64,000 nt of DNA, taken from Pelagibacterales bacterium SAG-MED05. GTDB taxonomy: Bacteria > Pseudomonadota > Alphaproteobacteria > Pelagibacterales > Pelagibacteraceae. The DNA lies in contig JACWDC010000004.1 of assembly GCA_014654415.1 (NCBI GenBank), positions 37,375 through 101,374 on the forward strand, written 5' to 3'. The notes below the pieces were generated by a model, which was not told where the DNA came from, did no database searches, and saw only the letters and a program-made list of their open reading frames with translations. Shown one piece after another: positions 28,361-38,402 of this stretch. The position numbers and the translations under genes are program-made. Position 1 is the stretch's first letter; each line of letters starts with the position of its first letter.

Positions 28361-28711
28361 ATGATTTTAATAAATTGCCCATATTGCGGTGAAAGAGATC
28401 AATCAGAGTTTTCTAATGGAGGTGAAGCTCATGTAGCTAGACCAGAAAACTCTGATAGTCTTAACGATAAAGACTGGGGTCAATATGTTTTTTATCGGGA
28501 TAATCCTAAAGGAATTTTTTATGAACGTTGGGTTCACTCTCACGGGTGTAGAAAATGGTTTAATGCAGTTAGAAACACAGCTACAGATGAAATATTAAAA
28601 ATTTATAAGGTAGATGAAAAAACACCTAAAATAGATAGTTTTACCAATACTTTAAAGACTCCTTCAGGAGAACCAAAAGTTGGATCTGGAAATTTCACAG
28701 TAAAGAAATAA
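28361..28711 (+). CDS. soxD: Sarcosine oxidase, delta subunit
   Basis: A small (116-residue) structural subunit that binds zinc in the heterotetramer. It begins MILINCPYCGERDQSEF with the CPYCG knuckle, and has the conserved YFYRDNPKG-like VFYRDNPKGIFYERWVHSHGCRKWFNAVRNT block that supplies further Zn ligands. It starts two bases after soxB and ends three bases before soxA, consistent with co-translation. Confidence 0.95.
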   Translation: MILINCPYCGERDQSEFSNGGEAHVARPENSDSLNDKDWGQYVFYRDNPKGIFYERWVHSHGCRKWFNAVRNTATDEILKIYKVDEKTPKIDSFTNTLKTPSGEPKVGSGNFTVKK

Positions 28712-28714
28712 TTT

Positions 28715-31705
28715 ATGAGCGCTCTAGATAATAAAAAAAGTTCCTATATTAAAAAAAATAAAAAAGTATCATTTACTTTTGATGGAAAAAAATATTATGG
28801 CTACAAAGGAGATACGATTGCTTCAGCTTTATTGAGAAATAATGTTAGGTTGATTGCTAGAAGTTTTAAATATCATAGGCCGAGAGGTATATACACTTGC
28901 GGAATAGAAGAACCTAATGCGATTGTTCAAATATTAAATGAACATAACGAACCCAATGCTAGAGCAACTGTAAAACAAATTTATGAAGGCATGAAAGTAG
29001 ACAGCCAAAATCGTTGGCCATCGCTTAATCTAGACATTGGTTCAATTAATAATTTGTTATCACCGATGTTTTCTGCAGGTTTTTATTACAAAACATTTAT
29101 GGGTCCAAAGGGTTTCTGGAAAAAAATTTATGAACCAATAATTAGAAGAACGGCTGGGCTTGGAAAGCCACCTAAAGAATTTAGATCTAAAAGCATTCAT
29201 CAAAATCATAATGTAGATATTGTTATTGTTGGAGCAGGTTTAAGCGGTTTAATAGCTGCGAGAAAATTAATTGATACAGAATATGATGTTTTACTTTTAG
29301 AACAAGATAGCTTTCTAGGAGGAGTGTTAAAAAACTCAAACAAAGTAGAACAGATCAATAATCAAGAAGTAAATAAATGGATAAAGGAAACAGAAAGACT
29401 TATTAAAATCTCAACAAATATTAAAATATTAAAAAACTCTCTAGTAACTTCATACAATTTTACAAATCATCTAATCGCTTTAGAAGATAAATTTGCAGGA
29501 AAAGCAATTGATACAAGCAAGTCCGAGTTAACTCTACACAAAATCAGAACAACACACACCATCTTGGCTAATGGACACATCGAGAGATTTATTTCATTTA
29601 GAAACAACGATTTACCAGGAGTAATGTTAGCCTCGTCTTTTGAAAAATATATTCATCGATATGGAGTTATCCCTGAAACCAACCCTGTAATTTTTACAAA
29701 TAACTCAACAACAGTTACTCTTCTAAAATCTTTAGTTGACCTTGGCCATAAGCCAGTCGCTTATGTGGATGCTAGAGATAAAAATAAGATAGGAAAAAAA
29801 CTTTTAACTTACTTAAAGAAAAACAATATTCCTTTTTATTTTAACGCAGAAATAGAAGGCTGTGATGGAAATAAGAAAGTTGAAACTATATCTATCAGAA
29901 AAAATAAGAACAAAATTATTAAAGTGAAATCTTCAATGCTTTGTGTATCTGGAGGAATCAATCCTGATATACATTTATTTACTCAATCTAAAGGACTAGT
30001 TAAGTGGGACGATAAACTTATTACTTTCAAACCAGATGTGCCTTTTCAGAACACTATCACTATAGGATCTGTAAGTGGAAATTATAATTATGAGAAAACA
30101 CATGATGAAATTAATAATAAGCTGTCTTTTTTAAAACCAAAAAATATTGAAATGAAGATAAAAATTAATGACACCAACAATTTCAATATAAAAGAGCTTT
30201 GGGAAACGAGACACGAGAAAAAATCTAATTGGTCTAAATCTTTTATAGATTTACATAATGATGTAACCACAAAAGATCTTAAACAAGCAGTAGTAGAAGG
30301 ATTTGACCGTATTGAGCATCTAAAACGTTTCACTACAAACAGCATGGGTACTGACCAAGGAAAAATTAGTAGTATTAATTCGTTAGGCATAGTTTCAAAA
30401 ATCTTAAAAAAGGAAATTTCTGAAGTAGGAACAACAACTTATAGACCACCTTATGCTCCGCTTAGCTTTTCAGCTATTGCAGGAAGGAATACTTATGAAT
30501 TTTACGATCCTCAAAGAAAAACACCTATTCATAATTGGCACATAAATAACAAAGCAATATTCGAAGATGTAGGTCAGTGGAAAAGACCTTGGTACTTTAA
30601 AGAACATGACTCAGAAACCATGCATCAGGCTGTACAAAGAGAGTCAAAACAAACAAGACAAACAGCTGGAATTTTAGATGGTAGCACTCTTGGAAAAATA
30701 GAAATTAAAGGTAAGGATGCATTGGAATTTATGAATCTTATGTACACAAATCCGTTCACTAAAATGAAACCAATGACTTCAAGGTATGCTCTTATGTTAG
30801 GTGAAGATGGAATGATAAAAGATGACGGTATCGTATGTAAATTTAATGATAAACATTTTATAGCAACAACTACATCTGGAGGAGCTCCTAAAGTTTTAGC
30901 TGATATGGAAGAATATCTTCAAACAGAGTGGCCCCATCTTCAAGTGTATGTGAATTCAATTACCGAACAGTTTACCACATTTAATATTAGCGGTCCTAAA
31001 TCAAGAGATATAATGAGCAAAGTGTTTACTGAAGTTGATTTTAGCAACGAAAACTTTCCCTTTATGACTTTTAAAGTTTTTAACTACAAGGGTACAGAAG
31101 CTAGAATTATGCGAGCTAGTTTTACAGGAGAACTTGGTTATGAGATTTATATCACTCCTAATCATGGCTTAGAATTATGGAAAAGAATATTTCATCATGG
31201 AAATGTTTTTGATCTTGTTCCTTATGGAACAGAGACTATGCATTTGTTGAGAGCTGAAAAAGGTTATGTTGTAATTGGTCAAGAGACAGACGGAACCGTA
31301 ACACCTATTGATCTTAATTTTAATTGGATGATAGGTAAAAAGAAAAAAGATTTTATCGGCAAAAGATCTTTGACTAGAAGCGACACAGCAAGAGAAGATC
31401 GAAAACAATTAGTTGGGATTGTCCCATTAGATAAATCTGAATTTATTGAAGAAGGACAACATGTTGTAGAACGTGAAAGATTACCAAATCCAATAAAAAC
31501 ACCTGTAGAATATCTTGGTCATGTTTCATCTAGTTACCACAGCCCTAACCTTAACCATTGTATTGCAATGGCTATGATAAAAGGTGGCAATAAATTGATG
31601 GGTAAAAAATTATTTATTTCTTCATCTTACGGAACTAAAAATATCGCAGTAGAGGTTGTTAGTCCTGTTTTTATTGATCCCGAAAACAAGAGGTTGACGT
31701 CATGA
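28715..31705 (+). CDS. soxA: Sarcosine oxidase, alpha subunit
   Basis: A 996-residue subunit. The N-terminal domain (about 15-100) resembles a 2Fe-2S ferredoxin fold (KKYYGYKGDTIASALLRNNV, HRPRGIYTCG). A Rossmann flavoprotein domain follows with VDIVIVGAGLSGLIAARKL near residue 169. The C-terminal third is a GcvT-like folate-binding domain (FTTFNISGPKSRDIM, FTGELGYEIYI, PYGTETMHLLRAEKGY) that captures the methyl-derived C1 unit as methylene-tetrahydrofolate. Length and domain order are as in known SoxA. It overlaps soxG by four bases. Confidence 0.95.
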   Translation: MSALDNKKSSYIKKNKKVSFTFDGKKYYGYKGDTIASALLRNNVRLIARSFKYHRPRGIYTCGIEEPNAIVQILNEHNEPNARATVKQIYEGMKVDSQNRWPSLNLDIGSINNLLSPMFSAGFYYKTFMGPKGFWKKIYEPIIRRTAGLGKPPKEFRSKSIHQNHNVDIVIVGAGLSGLIAARKLIDTEYDVLLLEQDSFLGGVLKNSNKVEQINNQEVNKWIKETERLIKISTNIKILKNSLVTSYNFTNHLIALEDKFAGKAIDTSKSELTLHKIRTTHTILANGHIERFISFRNNDLPGVMLASSFEKYIHRYGVIPETNPVIFTNNSTTVTLLKSLVDLGHKPVAYVDARDKNKIGKKLLTYLKKNNIPFYFNAEIEGCDGNKKVETISIRKNKNKIIKVKSSMLCVSGGINPDIHLFTQSKGLVKWDDKLITFKPDVPFQNTITIGSVSGNYNYEKTHDEINNKLSFLKPKNIEMKIKINDTNNFNIKELWETRHEKKSNWSKSFIDLHNDVTTKDLKQAVVEGFDRIEHLKRFTTNSMGTDQGKISSINSLGIVSKILKKEISEVGTTTYRPPYAPLSFSAIAGRNTYEFYDPQRKTPIHNWHINNKAIFEDVGQWKRPWYFKEHDSETMHQAVQRESKQTRQTAGILDGSTLGKIEIKGKDALEFMNLMYTNPFTKMKPMTSRYALMLGEDGMIKDDGIVCKFNDKHFIATTTSGGAPKVLADMEEYLQTEWPHLQVYVNSITEQFTTFNISGPKSRDIMSKVFTEVDFSNENFPFMTFKVFNYKGTEARIMRASFTGELGYEIYITPNHGLELWKRIFHHGNVFDLVPYGTETMHLLRAEKGYVVIGQETDGTVTPIDLNFNWMIGKKKKDFIGKRSLTRSDTAREDRKQLVGIVPLDKSEFIEEGQHVVERERLPNPIKTPVEYLGHVSSSYHSPNLNHCIAMAMIKGGNKLMGKKLFISSSYGTKNIAVEVVSPVFIDPENKRLTS

Positions 31706-32223
31706 CAAAATTATTATCATCACGAGACATAGATATTTCTCAAAGAAATTTTCAACAGATCATCATTAGAGGTGATGGAAAAGATCGATTTAATCAAATA
31801 ATAAATAAAGAAATATCCATAATTCCTCCTTCTAAAAATCTTGAGGTGACAAAAGACGATAGATTCATGTTTGCAAAAAATTCATTTGATCAGTGGAGTT
31901 TAATTTATTTAGTAGAAAGAGACTACAAAGAGATTTTAAAATTTATTTCTAATATCAATTCAAATGATGAAATTCTTGCTTCTGATTATTCTTATGGTCA
32001 AGTTTATTTTGAAATTTCTGGTAAAAATAGAAATGAATTTTTAAATAAATTAACACATTTTGATTTACGTTTAAAAAAATTTCCAGTCTTTTCAATGGCT
32101 CAAACTTTAATAGCTAAAATAGATTGCTCGATCTACCATTTGAAAGACAGGTATATTGTAACTTGCAATAGATCTTTCGAAGATTATTTTAAAGAACGTC
32201 TTAAAGATACAGCTAATATTTAA
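31702..32223 (+). CDS. soxG: Sarcosine oxidase, gamma subunit
   Basis: The 173-residue gamma subunit is a small GcvT-like domain that packs in the tetramer. It is weakly conserved, as this subunit usually is. Recognisable segments are RDIDISQRNFQQIIIRG near the N-terminus and YGQVYFEISGKNRNEFLNKL in the middle, plus the C-terminal RYIVTCNRSFEDYF, equivalent to the SoxG end RSFADYL. Position after soxA with a four-base overlap supports the call more than sequence alone. Confidence 0.85.
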   Translation: MTKLLSSRDIDISQRNFQQIIIRGDGKDRFNQIINKEISIIPPSKNLEVTKDDRFMFAKNSFDQWSLIYLVERDYKEILKFISNINSNDEILASDYSYGQVYFEISGKNRNEFLNKLTHFDLRLKKFPVFSMAQTLIAKIDCSIYHLKDRYIVTCNRSFEDYFKERLKDTANI

Positions 32224-32224
32224 A

Positions 32225-32854
32225 ATGGAAAATTTAGTACTGGGTTTCTTGACTGGTGGAAGCCTAATATTAGCAATAGGCCCTCAAAATCTTTTTGTAA
32301 TTGAGCAAGGATTAAGAAGAAACTTTGTATTTACCATCACAACAATTTGTGCTGCTTCAGATATATTGCTAATTTTTTTTGGCATATTCATTTATCATAT
32401 TTTTGATTCTATACCTTTAAAAGTAGAAATAATTTTAAACTTTATACTAATTGTATTTTTAATTAATTATATCAAAGGCAAGATTGGTAATTTAAAAGAA
32501 AAATATAAAATAAAAAAAATAGAAAGATCTCAAAACTTTAAAGATATAATCTTAAAAACCTTGGGATTTACCTACCTGAATCCCCACGTTTATTCTGATA
32601 CTGTTTTTATTTTAGGAAATTTATCAAAAAATTTTGTCTTACAAGAAAAATTTTATTTTGCTTTTGGAGCATCATTTGCCTCCATTATATTTTTTTATTC
32701 TTTAGGTTTTATGTCTAGCGCATTTGCTAATTTTATTAAAAAGAGAAATACTTGGAAATATATAAATAGCTTTATTATATTTTTTATGTCAATTTTAGTA
32801 GTCTATATTACTTATGACACCTTTATACATATCTTGATTGCAATACGCGCTTAG
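32225..32854 (+). CDS. LysE/ArgO-family amino acid exporter
   Basis: A 209-residue, six-helix exporter. The N-terminus contains GFLTGGSLILAIGPQNLFVIEQGLRR, the LysE/ArgO hallmark (GPQNxFVxxQG). The second conserved region LGFTYLNPHVYSDTVFILG follows in the middle. These features place it in the ArgO/LysE branch and not the RhtB branch. It starts one base after soxG and may export glycine-derived or basic amino acids. The 3' end overlaps the convergent DMT permease gene by 32 bases. Confidence 0.88.
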   Translation: MENLVLGFLTGGSLILAIGPQNLFVIEQGLRRNFVFTITTICAASDILLIFFGIFIYHIFDSIPLKVEIILNFILIVFLINYIKGKIGNLKEKYKIKKIERSQNFKDIILKTLGFTYLNPHVYSDTVFILGNLSKNFVLQEKFYFAFGASFASIIFFYSLGFMSSAFANFIKKRNTWKYINSFIIFFMSILVVYITYDTFIHILIAIRA

Positions 32855-33716
32855 TATTAAAACCATAGAAGATTATTGCAAAAATGATTATAGCTCCACC
32901 AATTAAAGTATTAACGTTAGGAACTTCATTGATTCCAAACCACGGCAACCAAACCCAGAAAATTCCACCCAAAACTTCTGTAAGTGAAAGTAGAGTTAAA
33001 TCTGTAGCAGGTAGATATCTTGATTTCATAGAAAATAAAATAAGTCCCGTACAAACTAAAAATCCATGTAATGCTGAAAGTGAAGAATTTTTTAAAGAAA
33101 TAAATATATTACTATCATTGAATAATAAAACCATAATAGCAACAGCTGAGCAGAAAATTCCTGCAATAGCTACAGTGGTAAATTTTGGAGTATTCTTTCT
33201 CCATCTAAGAGAAACAGTAAATCCAGCAAAACCTAATGACGAAAGCAATCCATTAATTAAACCAAATAGTGTTCCTTCTCCTTTACTATCGAGTGACATA
33301 AATATTATTCCAGCTGCCGCAATTGATATAGCTATTAATGTCGTTTTTGAAATTTTTTCTTTTAAAAAAATATATGCTAAAATTGCAGCAACAAATGGCT
33401 GAGTAGCTAACATCATCATTGTAACAGCTGCGGTTGTTGTTGTTATCGAAAGTATAAAAGAAATGTTTGCAACACCAAGACTTACTCCCCCAATTAATCC
33501 TGATAAACCTATCTTGTTGTAATTAAGTATAAACTTTTGACCTTCAGCTAAAAATAAATAAATATTTAAAACTAAAAAAATCACAGAACCTCTAAAGAAA
33601 AGATACTGCCAAGGAATTAATTCTGCATTATCTATGTGTCTTACAACTAAGGGCCCAAAAGACCAAAAGATCCCTGCAATTAGAACAATTACTATAGCTG
33701 AACTATTTTTTATCAT
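32823..33716 (-). CDS. EamA/DMT-family permease
   Basis: A ten-helix DMT transporter with two EamA repeats (IVIVLIAGIFWSFGPLVVRH and GTLFGLINGLLSSLGFAGF). The ORF track starts at 33755, but I prefer ATG 33716 (MIKNSSAIVIVLIAG) because the extra 13 residues run far into the upstream MFS gene and add a hydrophobic leader not needed by the fold. The substrate is unknown. It is the last gene of the DMGDH-ETF transcription direction and overlaps the preceding MFS gene. Confidence 0.82.
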   Translation of the reverse strand: MIKNSSAIVIVLIAGIFWSFGPLVVRHIDNAELIPWQYLFFRGSVIFLVLNIYLFLAEGQKFILNYNKIGLSGLIGGVSLGVANISFILSITTTTAAVTMMMLATQPFVAAILAYIFLKEKISKTTLIAISIAAAGIIFMSLDSKGEGTLFGLINGLLSSLGFAGFTVSLRWRKNTPKFTTVAIAGIFCSAVAIMVLLFNDSNIFISLKNSSLSALHGFLVCTGLILFSMKSRYLPATDLTLLSLTEVLGGIFWVWLPWFGINEVPNVNTLIGGAIIIFAIIFYGFNTKRVLQSRYV

Positions 33717-35025
33717 TAGCTGTATTAGATAAATCAACCCCTGTTTCAGGATCAAGTTCGATACCTAATGGAGTAATGTCCTTTGGTAGCGGTGTAAAAG
33801 TAGATTCAGGATTATCTTCATATTTTCTTTTACTTATTCTAAATAATCCAAACACAGTAATTATTATAAAGAACATAAGTAGGTGAACAAAGAAACCATT
33901 TGGACCTAAAACATTCATTAGTATAGAACAAATAATTGGACCTGCCATAGCACCTAATCCAAATATAATATTTAAACCAGCACCAGCTGCAACAAATTTT
34001 TCCTTAGGAATATAATCATTTACTAGCGCAAGATTAAGTGCAAACAAAGGTAGAGTCATTCCTGAAAGAAGAATGATAAATATAAAGAGCTTTGTTTTAT
34101 CCATGCCAGTGCCTATTGAAAAATAATTAAATCTTATCATTTCCTCTGCAATTAAATTGTTAAAAGATAATCCTGAAGCTGAAATTGAAAGAATTGCAAA
34201 TATGGATGCTAAAATACAGCATCCGATAATAACTAATCTTCTGTCATGTTTGTCTGATAGAGATCCTATAGGCCATTGAAAAAGAGCGCCTGAAAGCGTT
34301 ACCGCAAATAACAATATAGAAATATCAAAGACAGATAAATTCATTGTTACAGCATAAACAGATAACATCGTAAACATTGCTGAAAAAATAAAACCAGAGC
34401 AGAATGTAGAAAAACTGCCGAAAGGAGAAATCTTATAAAGTTCTTTAATTTTAATAGAACTAGTTTTTTTAAATGTAGGAGGCTTACGTTTTGTAAGTAA
34501 TATTGGAATTAACGCTATAGAAAATAATAAAGAAATTAATATAAAGGGTTCATAATTTTGAGGACCACTTATATTTAATAATAGATTTCCTAACGCAAAT
34601 GCAAAAAAAGTAATAAACATATAAAGCGATAAAACTTTCCCCCTTGTTTTATTTGTGGCTCTATCGTTTAACCAACTTTCAACAATAATAAGTATTCCTA
34701 TCATGCTAAAACCCGTTAAAAATCTTGCTAAAGTCCAAATTACAGGATCTACAAATACAACATGCACTAATGAACTAAGCGATGCCATAGAAGCAAAAGC
34801 AGCAAACACTCTTATGTGACCTACTTTACTTACAAGATTCGGAATTATATTTGCTCCAATAAAATAACCAACAAAATAACCAGACATCATTGTTCCAGTT
34901 GCGATAAAATTAAAATTTTCTAAAACAGCTCTGATTCCTAAAAGGTTTCCTTGAAACCCGTGTGAAATCATTATTACTGCAAAGCCTGTAAAAAGAGCCC
35001 AGGAATTTCTTATGATCTTTCCCAT
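33703..35025 (-). CDS. Major facilitator superfamily transporter
   Basis: A 440-residue, twelve-helix MFS protein resembling the YcaD/tetracycline-resistance-like group. The inter-helix 2-3 region is GANIIPNLVSKVGHIRVFAAFA, and the equivalent in the second half is WPIGSLSDKHDRRLVIIGC, matching the MFS motif GxxxDxxxRR. RFLTGFSMIGILIIVESWLND is a conserved segment in the YcaD-like family. A hydrophilic tail with FTPLPKD extends past the last helix. Substrate unknown. It follows the ETF-QO gene after 45 bases. Confidence 0.86.
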   Translation of the reverse strand: MGKIIRNSWALFTGFAVIMISHGFQGNLLGIRAVLENFNFIATGTMMSGYFVGYFIGANIIPNLVSKVGHIRVFAAFASMASLSSLVHVVFVDPVIWTLARFLTGFSMIGILIIVESWLNDRATNKTRGKVLSLYMFITFFAFALGNLLLNISGPQNYEPFILISLLFSIALIPILLTKRKPPTFKKTSSIKIKELYKISPFGSFSTFCSGFIFSAMFTMLSVYAVTMNLSVFDISILLFAVTLSGALFQWPIGSLSDKHDRRLVIIGCCILASIFAILSISASGLSFNNLIAEEMIRFNYFSIGTGMDKTKLFIFIILLSGMTLPLFALNLALVNDYIPKEKFVAAGAGLNIIFGLGAMAGPIICSILMNVLGPNGFFVHLLMFFIIITVFGLFRISKRKYEDNPESTFTPLPKDITPLGIELDPETGVDLSNTANDKK

Positions 35026-35070
35026 GACTCAAGCCATTATGCTTTCTTTAGGACAAAAGCAATAGTCTTT

Positions 35071-36678
35071 TTACATGTTGCCGTACTTAGGACCGCCACC
35101 ACCTTCGGGTGCTACCCAGGTAATATTTTGAGAGGGTTCTTTAATATCACACGTCTTACAATGGATGCAGTTTTGAGAATTAATAACGAACTTTTCCTGC
35201 TGAATTTCATAAACCCCAACAGGACAATACCTTACAGCTGGTTCGTCGTATTTTTTTAAAGTGTAGTTAATTGGTAGATTAGGGTCTTTTAACCTTAAAT
35301 GGACAGGCTGGTTTTCAGTATGATTAGTTCCCGTTAAATAAACAGAGCTAGTTTTGTCGAATGTTAGCTTTCCATCAGGTTTTGGATATTCAATTTTAGG
35401 CATCTGATTAGCGGGTTTTAAAGACTCATGATCAGCATGTTTATGTTTTAATGTAAAAGGTAGCTTTCCTCTAAATAAAATTTGATCAATACCAGTAAAG
35501 ATTATTCCTAGTATTAAGCCCCAGCTAAAACTAGGTTTAACATTTCGTGCAGTATACAATTCTTTATAAGCCCAACTATCTTTGAATTTTTTTTCATAAA
35601 TCGAGAGATCAGCTTTATTTTTAATGTTTTCAATTATAGATTCTGCTGCAATTATTCCACTTTTCATCGCAGTATGTGAACCTTTTATTTTAGGCATATT
35701 TAAAGTTCCCGCATCACATCCAATTAATAGTGCTCCTGGCATAAACATTTTAGGTAAACTCTGTATTCCTCCTTCAATTAAGGCTCTTGCACCAAAAGCA
35801 ATACGTTTACCGCCTTCTAACATTTTTCTTATAGCCTTATGTGTTTTAAATCTTTGAAATTCATCAAAGGGAGAAAGGTAAGGATTTTGATAATCAAGAC
35901 CAATAACATATCCAAAATAAATTTGTCTATTTTCTGCATGATAGATAAAGCTTCCACCGTAAGTTTTGTTATCTAAAGGCCATCCTGCTGTATGCATAAC
36001 TAAACCTTCTTGATGTTGTTCTTCACTTACTTCCCATATTTCTTTAAAGCCAATACCATATTGTTGAGGATTTTTTCCTTCATCTAGATTGAATTTTTTA
36101 ATTAATTGTTTACCTAAATGACCTCTACAACCTTCAGAAAACACAGTTATCTTTGCATGTAATTCCATTCCTTCCTGATAAGTATCTTTTTTATTTCCCT
36201 CTTTATCTAAACCCATGTCTAAAGTAGCTACACCTTTAATTGATCCATCATCATTATAAAGAACTTCGCTAGCAGGAAACCCAGGGAATATTTCAACTCC
36301 TAATTTTTCTGCTTGATCAGCTAACCAACGACAAAGATTAGCAAGACTAATGATATAATTTTTATGATTTTTTTGTACTGACGGTAAAAGCCATGTAGGC
36401 CAACTTAATGAAGAATTTTTTCCTAAAAATAGGAATTTTTCTTTTGAAACTTTTGTTTTTACTGGAGCCCCTTCATTCTTCCAATTAGGTATTAATTCAT
36501 CAAGTGCTTTCGTTTCAAACACATTACCGCTTAAAATATGAGCTCCAACTTCAGCACCTTTTTCAAGAATACAAACATTTAAATTAGGATCGAGCTGTTT
36601 GAGTTTTATTGCTGTAGTTAAACCTGCTGGTCCTGCACCAACAATTACCACATCATATTCCATTGCTTCTCTAGCCAT
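35071..36678 (-). CDS. Electron transfer flavoprotein-ubiquinone oxidoreductase
   Basis: ETF-QO, a 535-residue monotopic membrane enzyme, takes electrons from reduced ETF to ubiquinone through FAD and a 4Fe-4S cluster. The FAD motif is VVIVGAGPAGLTTAIKLKQL near residue 9. GCDAGTLNMPKIKGSHTAMKSG is a family-specific stretch. The C-terminal cluster ligands appear as RYCPVGVY and NCIHCKTCDIKEPSQNI. Being encoded after the DMGDH-like enzyme and EtfBA shows where the demethylation electrons go. Confidence 0.96.
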   Translation of the reverse strand: MAREAMEYDVVIVGAGPAGLTTAIKLKQLDPNLNVCILEKGAEVGAHILSGNVFETKALDELIPNWKNEGAPVKTKVSKEKFLFLGKNSSLSWPTWLLPSVQKNHKNYIISLANLCRWLADQAEKLGVEIFPGFPASEVLYNDDGSIKGVATLDMGLDKEGNKKDTYQEGMELHAKITVFSEGCRGHLGKQLIKKFNLDEGKNPQQYGIGFKEIWEVSEEQHQEGLVMHTAGWPLDNKTYGGSFIYHAENRQIYFGYVIGLDYQNPYLSPFDEFQRFKTHKAIRKMLEGGKRIAFGARALIEGGIQSLPKMFMPGALLIGCDAGTLNMPKIKGSHTAMKSGIIAAESIIENIKNKADLSIYEKKFKDSWAYKELYTARNVKPSFSWGLILGIIFTGIDQILFRGKLPFTLKHKHADHESLKPANQMPKIEYPKPDGKLTFDKTSSVYLTGTNHTENQPVHLRLKDPNLPINYTLKKYDEPAVRYCPVGVYEIQQEKFVINSQNCIHCKTCDIKEPSQNITWVAPEGGGGPKYGNM

Positions 36679-36699
36679 GGAAAGACTATATCAAACTAA

Positions 36700-37653
36700 T
36701 TATTTTTGGATAGTATTCAGTTTGTTTAGCTCAGCTAAAAATTCTGGAAGGGCTGTAAATAAATCTGCTTCTAAACCATAATCCGCAACACTAAAGATCG
36801 GTGCTTCACCATCTTTATTAATTGCGACAATTATTTTACTTTCTTTCATCCCTGCTAAGTGCTGGATTGCTCCAGAAATTCCAACGGCGATGTATAAATC
36901 AGGAACTACAACTTTTCCAGTTTGGCCAACTTGATGGTCATTACTTATGTAACCAGCATCAACAGCTGCCCTTGATGCCCCAACTGCTGCATTAAGTTTA
37001 TCAGCTATATCATTTATCAGTTTGAAATTTTCTCCACTCTCTAATCCTCTTCCACCTGACACAACTATTCTTGCAGTTCCAAGCTCTGGTCTTTCTGATT
37101 TAGTTTCTTCCCTTTTAATAAATTTGGAAGCACTAGGAATATCTACTGCTTCAACTTTTTCAATTAGAGCTGAACCACCTGATTTTTCTGCAGCATCGAA
37201 AGAAGTCGGTCTTATTGTAACGCATCTTTTTTGGTCGTTACTTTTTACCGTTGCAAAAGCATTACCTGCATAAATAGGTCTTACAAAAGTGTCTGGTCCA
37301 TTTACTTTAATTATATCGCTTACTTGAGACACATCTAAAGCAGCTGCTACTCTTGGCATAAAGTTTTTTCCAAAAGTATTAGCAGAAGCTACGATATGGT
37401 CATATTTTTCTGAAACTTTTATTACTAAAGGAGCAAGATTTTCTGGAAGATAATTTTGGTAATTTGGAGAGTCACATACTAAAACCTTTTTAACTAGAGG
37501 AATATTTGCAGTTTCTTTTGAAACATTTTCACAACTAGTTCCTGCTACTAGGACATGTACGTCAGAGTCTATTTTAGATGCTGCAGTAATTGCATTAAAT
37601 GTAAAAGGTTTTAATTTCGAATTATCATGCTCTGCTATTAACAAAACTGACAT
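36700..37653 (-). CDS. etfA: Electron transfer flavoprotein, alpha subunit
   Basis: The 317-residue FAD-binding subunit of ETF. The C-terminal FAD domain has [19 protein letters not shown] (about 194-212), [23 protein letters not shown] (about 233-255) and [17 protein letters not shown], which are diagnostic. The N-terminal domain pairs with EtfB. The gene begins on the last base of etfB and is followed by the ETF-QO gene after 21 bases. Confidence 0.97.
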   Translation of the reverse strand: MSVLLIAEHDNSKLKPFTFNAITAASKIDSDVHVLVAGTSCENVSKETANIPLVKKVLVCDSPNYQNYLPENLAPLVIKVSEKYDHIVASANTFGKNFMPRVAAALDVSQVSDIIKVNGPDTFVRPIYAGNAFATVKSNDQKRCVTIRPTSFDAAEKSGGSALIEKVEAVDIPSASKFIKREETKSERPELGTARIVVSGGRGLESGENFKLINDIADKLNAAVGASRAAVDAGYISNDHQVGQTGKVVVPDLYIAVGISGAIQHLAGMKESKIIVAINKDGEAPIFSVADYGLEADLFTALPEFLAELNKLNTIQK

Positions 37654-38402
37654 TATATTACCTTCGCTTCATTTTTAAGTTTACTTACTAATTCTGCTAC
37701 ATTTGCAACTTTAATACCTGCTTTTCTTTTTGGTGGCTCTTCTACTTTTAACTGCTCAATTCTATTTTTTAGATCAACACCCATATCTTTAGCATTTAAC
37801 AGCTCCATAGGTTTTTTCTTTGCTTTCATAATGTTTGGAAGTGACGCGAACCTAGGTTCATTTAATCTTAAATCACAAGTTACGATTGCTGGTAAATTAA
37901 TCTCAAGAGTTTCTAAACCTTCATCAATTTCTCTTATAACTTCTAGTGATTTTTCTTTAATACTTAATTTTGAAGAAAAGGTAGCTTGAGGCCAGTTAAG
38001 CATTGCTGCAAGCATTTGACCAGTTTGATTACAGTCATCATCAATGGCTTGTTTGCCTAAGAAAACCATATCAGGTTTTTCTTTCTCTACTATTTTCTTT
38101 AAAATTTTTGCAATACCTAAAGGCTCAATATAACTATCTGCCTTAACGTGAATTCCTTTATCTGCTCCCACTGCTAAAGCTTTTCTAATACTCTCTTGGG
38201 CTTTATCTTCTCCAATTGAAATGGCAACTACCTCTTTAACCTTACCAGACTCTTTAAGTTTAACAGACTCTTCTACTGCATTATCATCTGGGGGATTGGT
38301 TGACATTTTAACGTTATCAGTATGAACGCCAGAACCATCTTCTTTTACTCTGATTTGAACGTTATAATCAATGACTCTTTTTACAGCTACTAGTATTTTC
38401 AT
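37653..38402 (-). CDS. etfB: Electron transfer flavoprotein, beta subunit
   Basis: The 249-residue AMP-binding subunit of ETF. It starts MKILVAVKRVIDYNVQIRVK, and the motifs NPPDDNAVEESVKLKE, VFLGKQAIDDDCNQTGQ and LPAIVTCDLRLNEPRFASLP are standard for bacterial and mitochondrial EtfB. It starts directly after the DMGDH-like gene with no spacer, so the dehydrogenase and its electron acceptor are produced together. Confidence 0.97.
   Translation of the reverse strand: MKILVAVKRVIDYNVQIRVKEDGSGVHTDNVKMSTNPPDDNAVEESVKLKESGKVKEVVAISIGEDKAQESIRKALAVGADKGIHVKADSYIEPLGIAKILKKIVEKEKPDMVFLGKQAIDDDCNQTGQMLAAMLNWPQATFSSKLSIKEKSLEVIREIDEGLETLEINLPAIVTCDLRLNEPRFASLPNIMKAKKKPMELLNAKDMGVDLKNRIEQLKVEEPPKRKAGIKVANVAELVSKLKNEAKVI

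Noticed and set aside
32884-33402. 172-residue plus-strand ORF
   Set aside because: It is antisense to the DMT permease gene and its composition mirrors the membrane-protein codons on the other strand.
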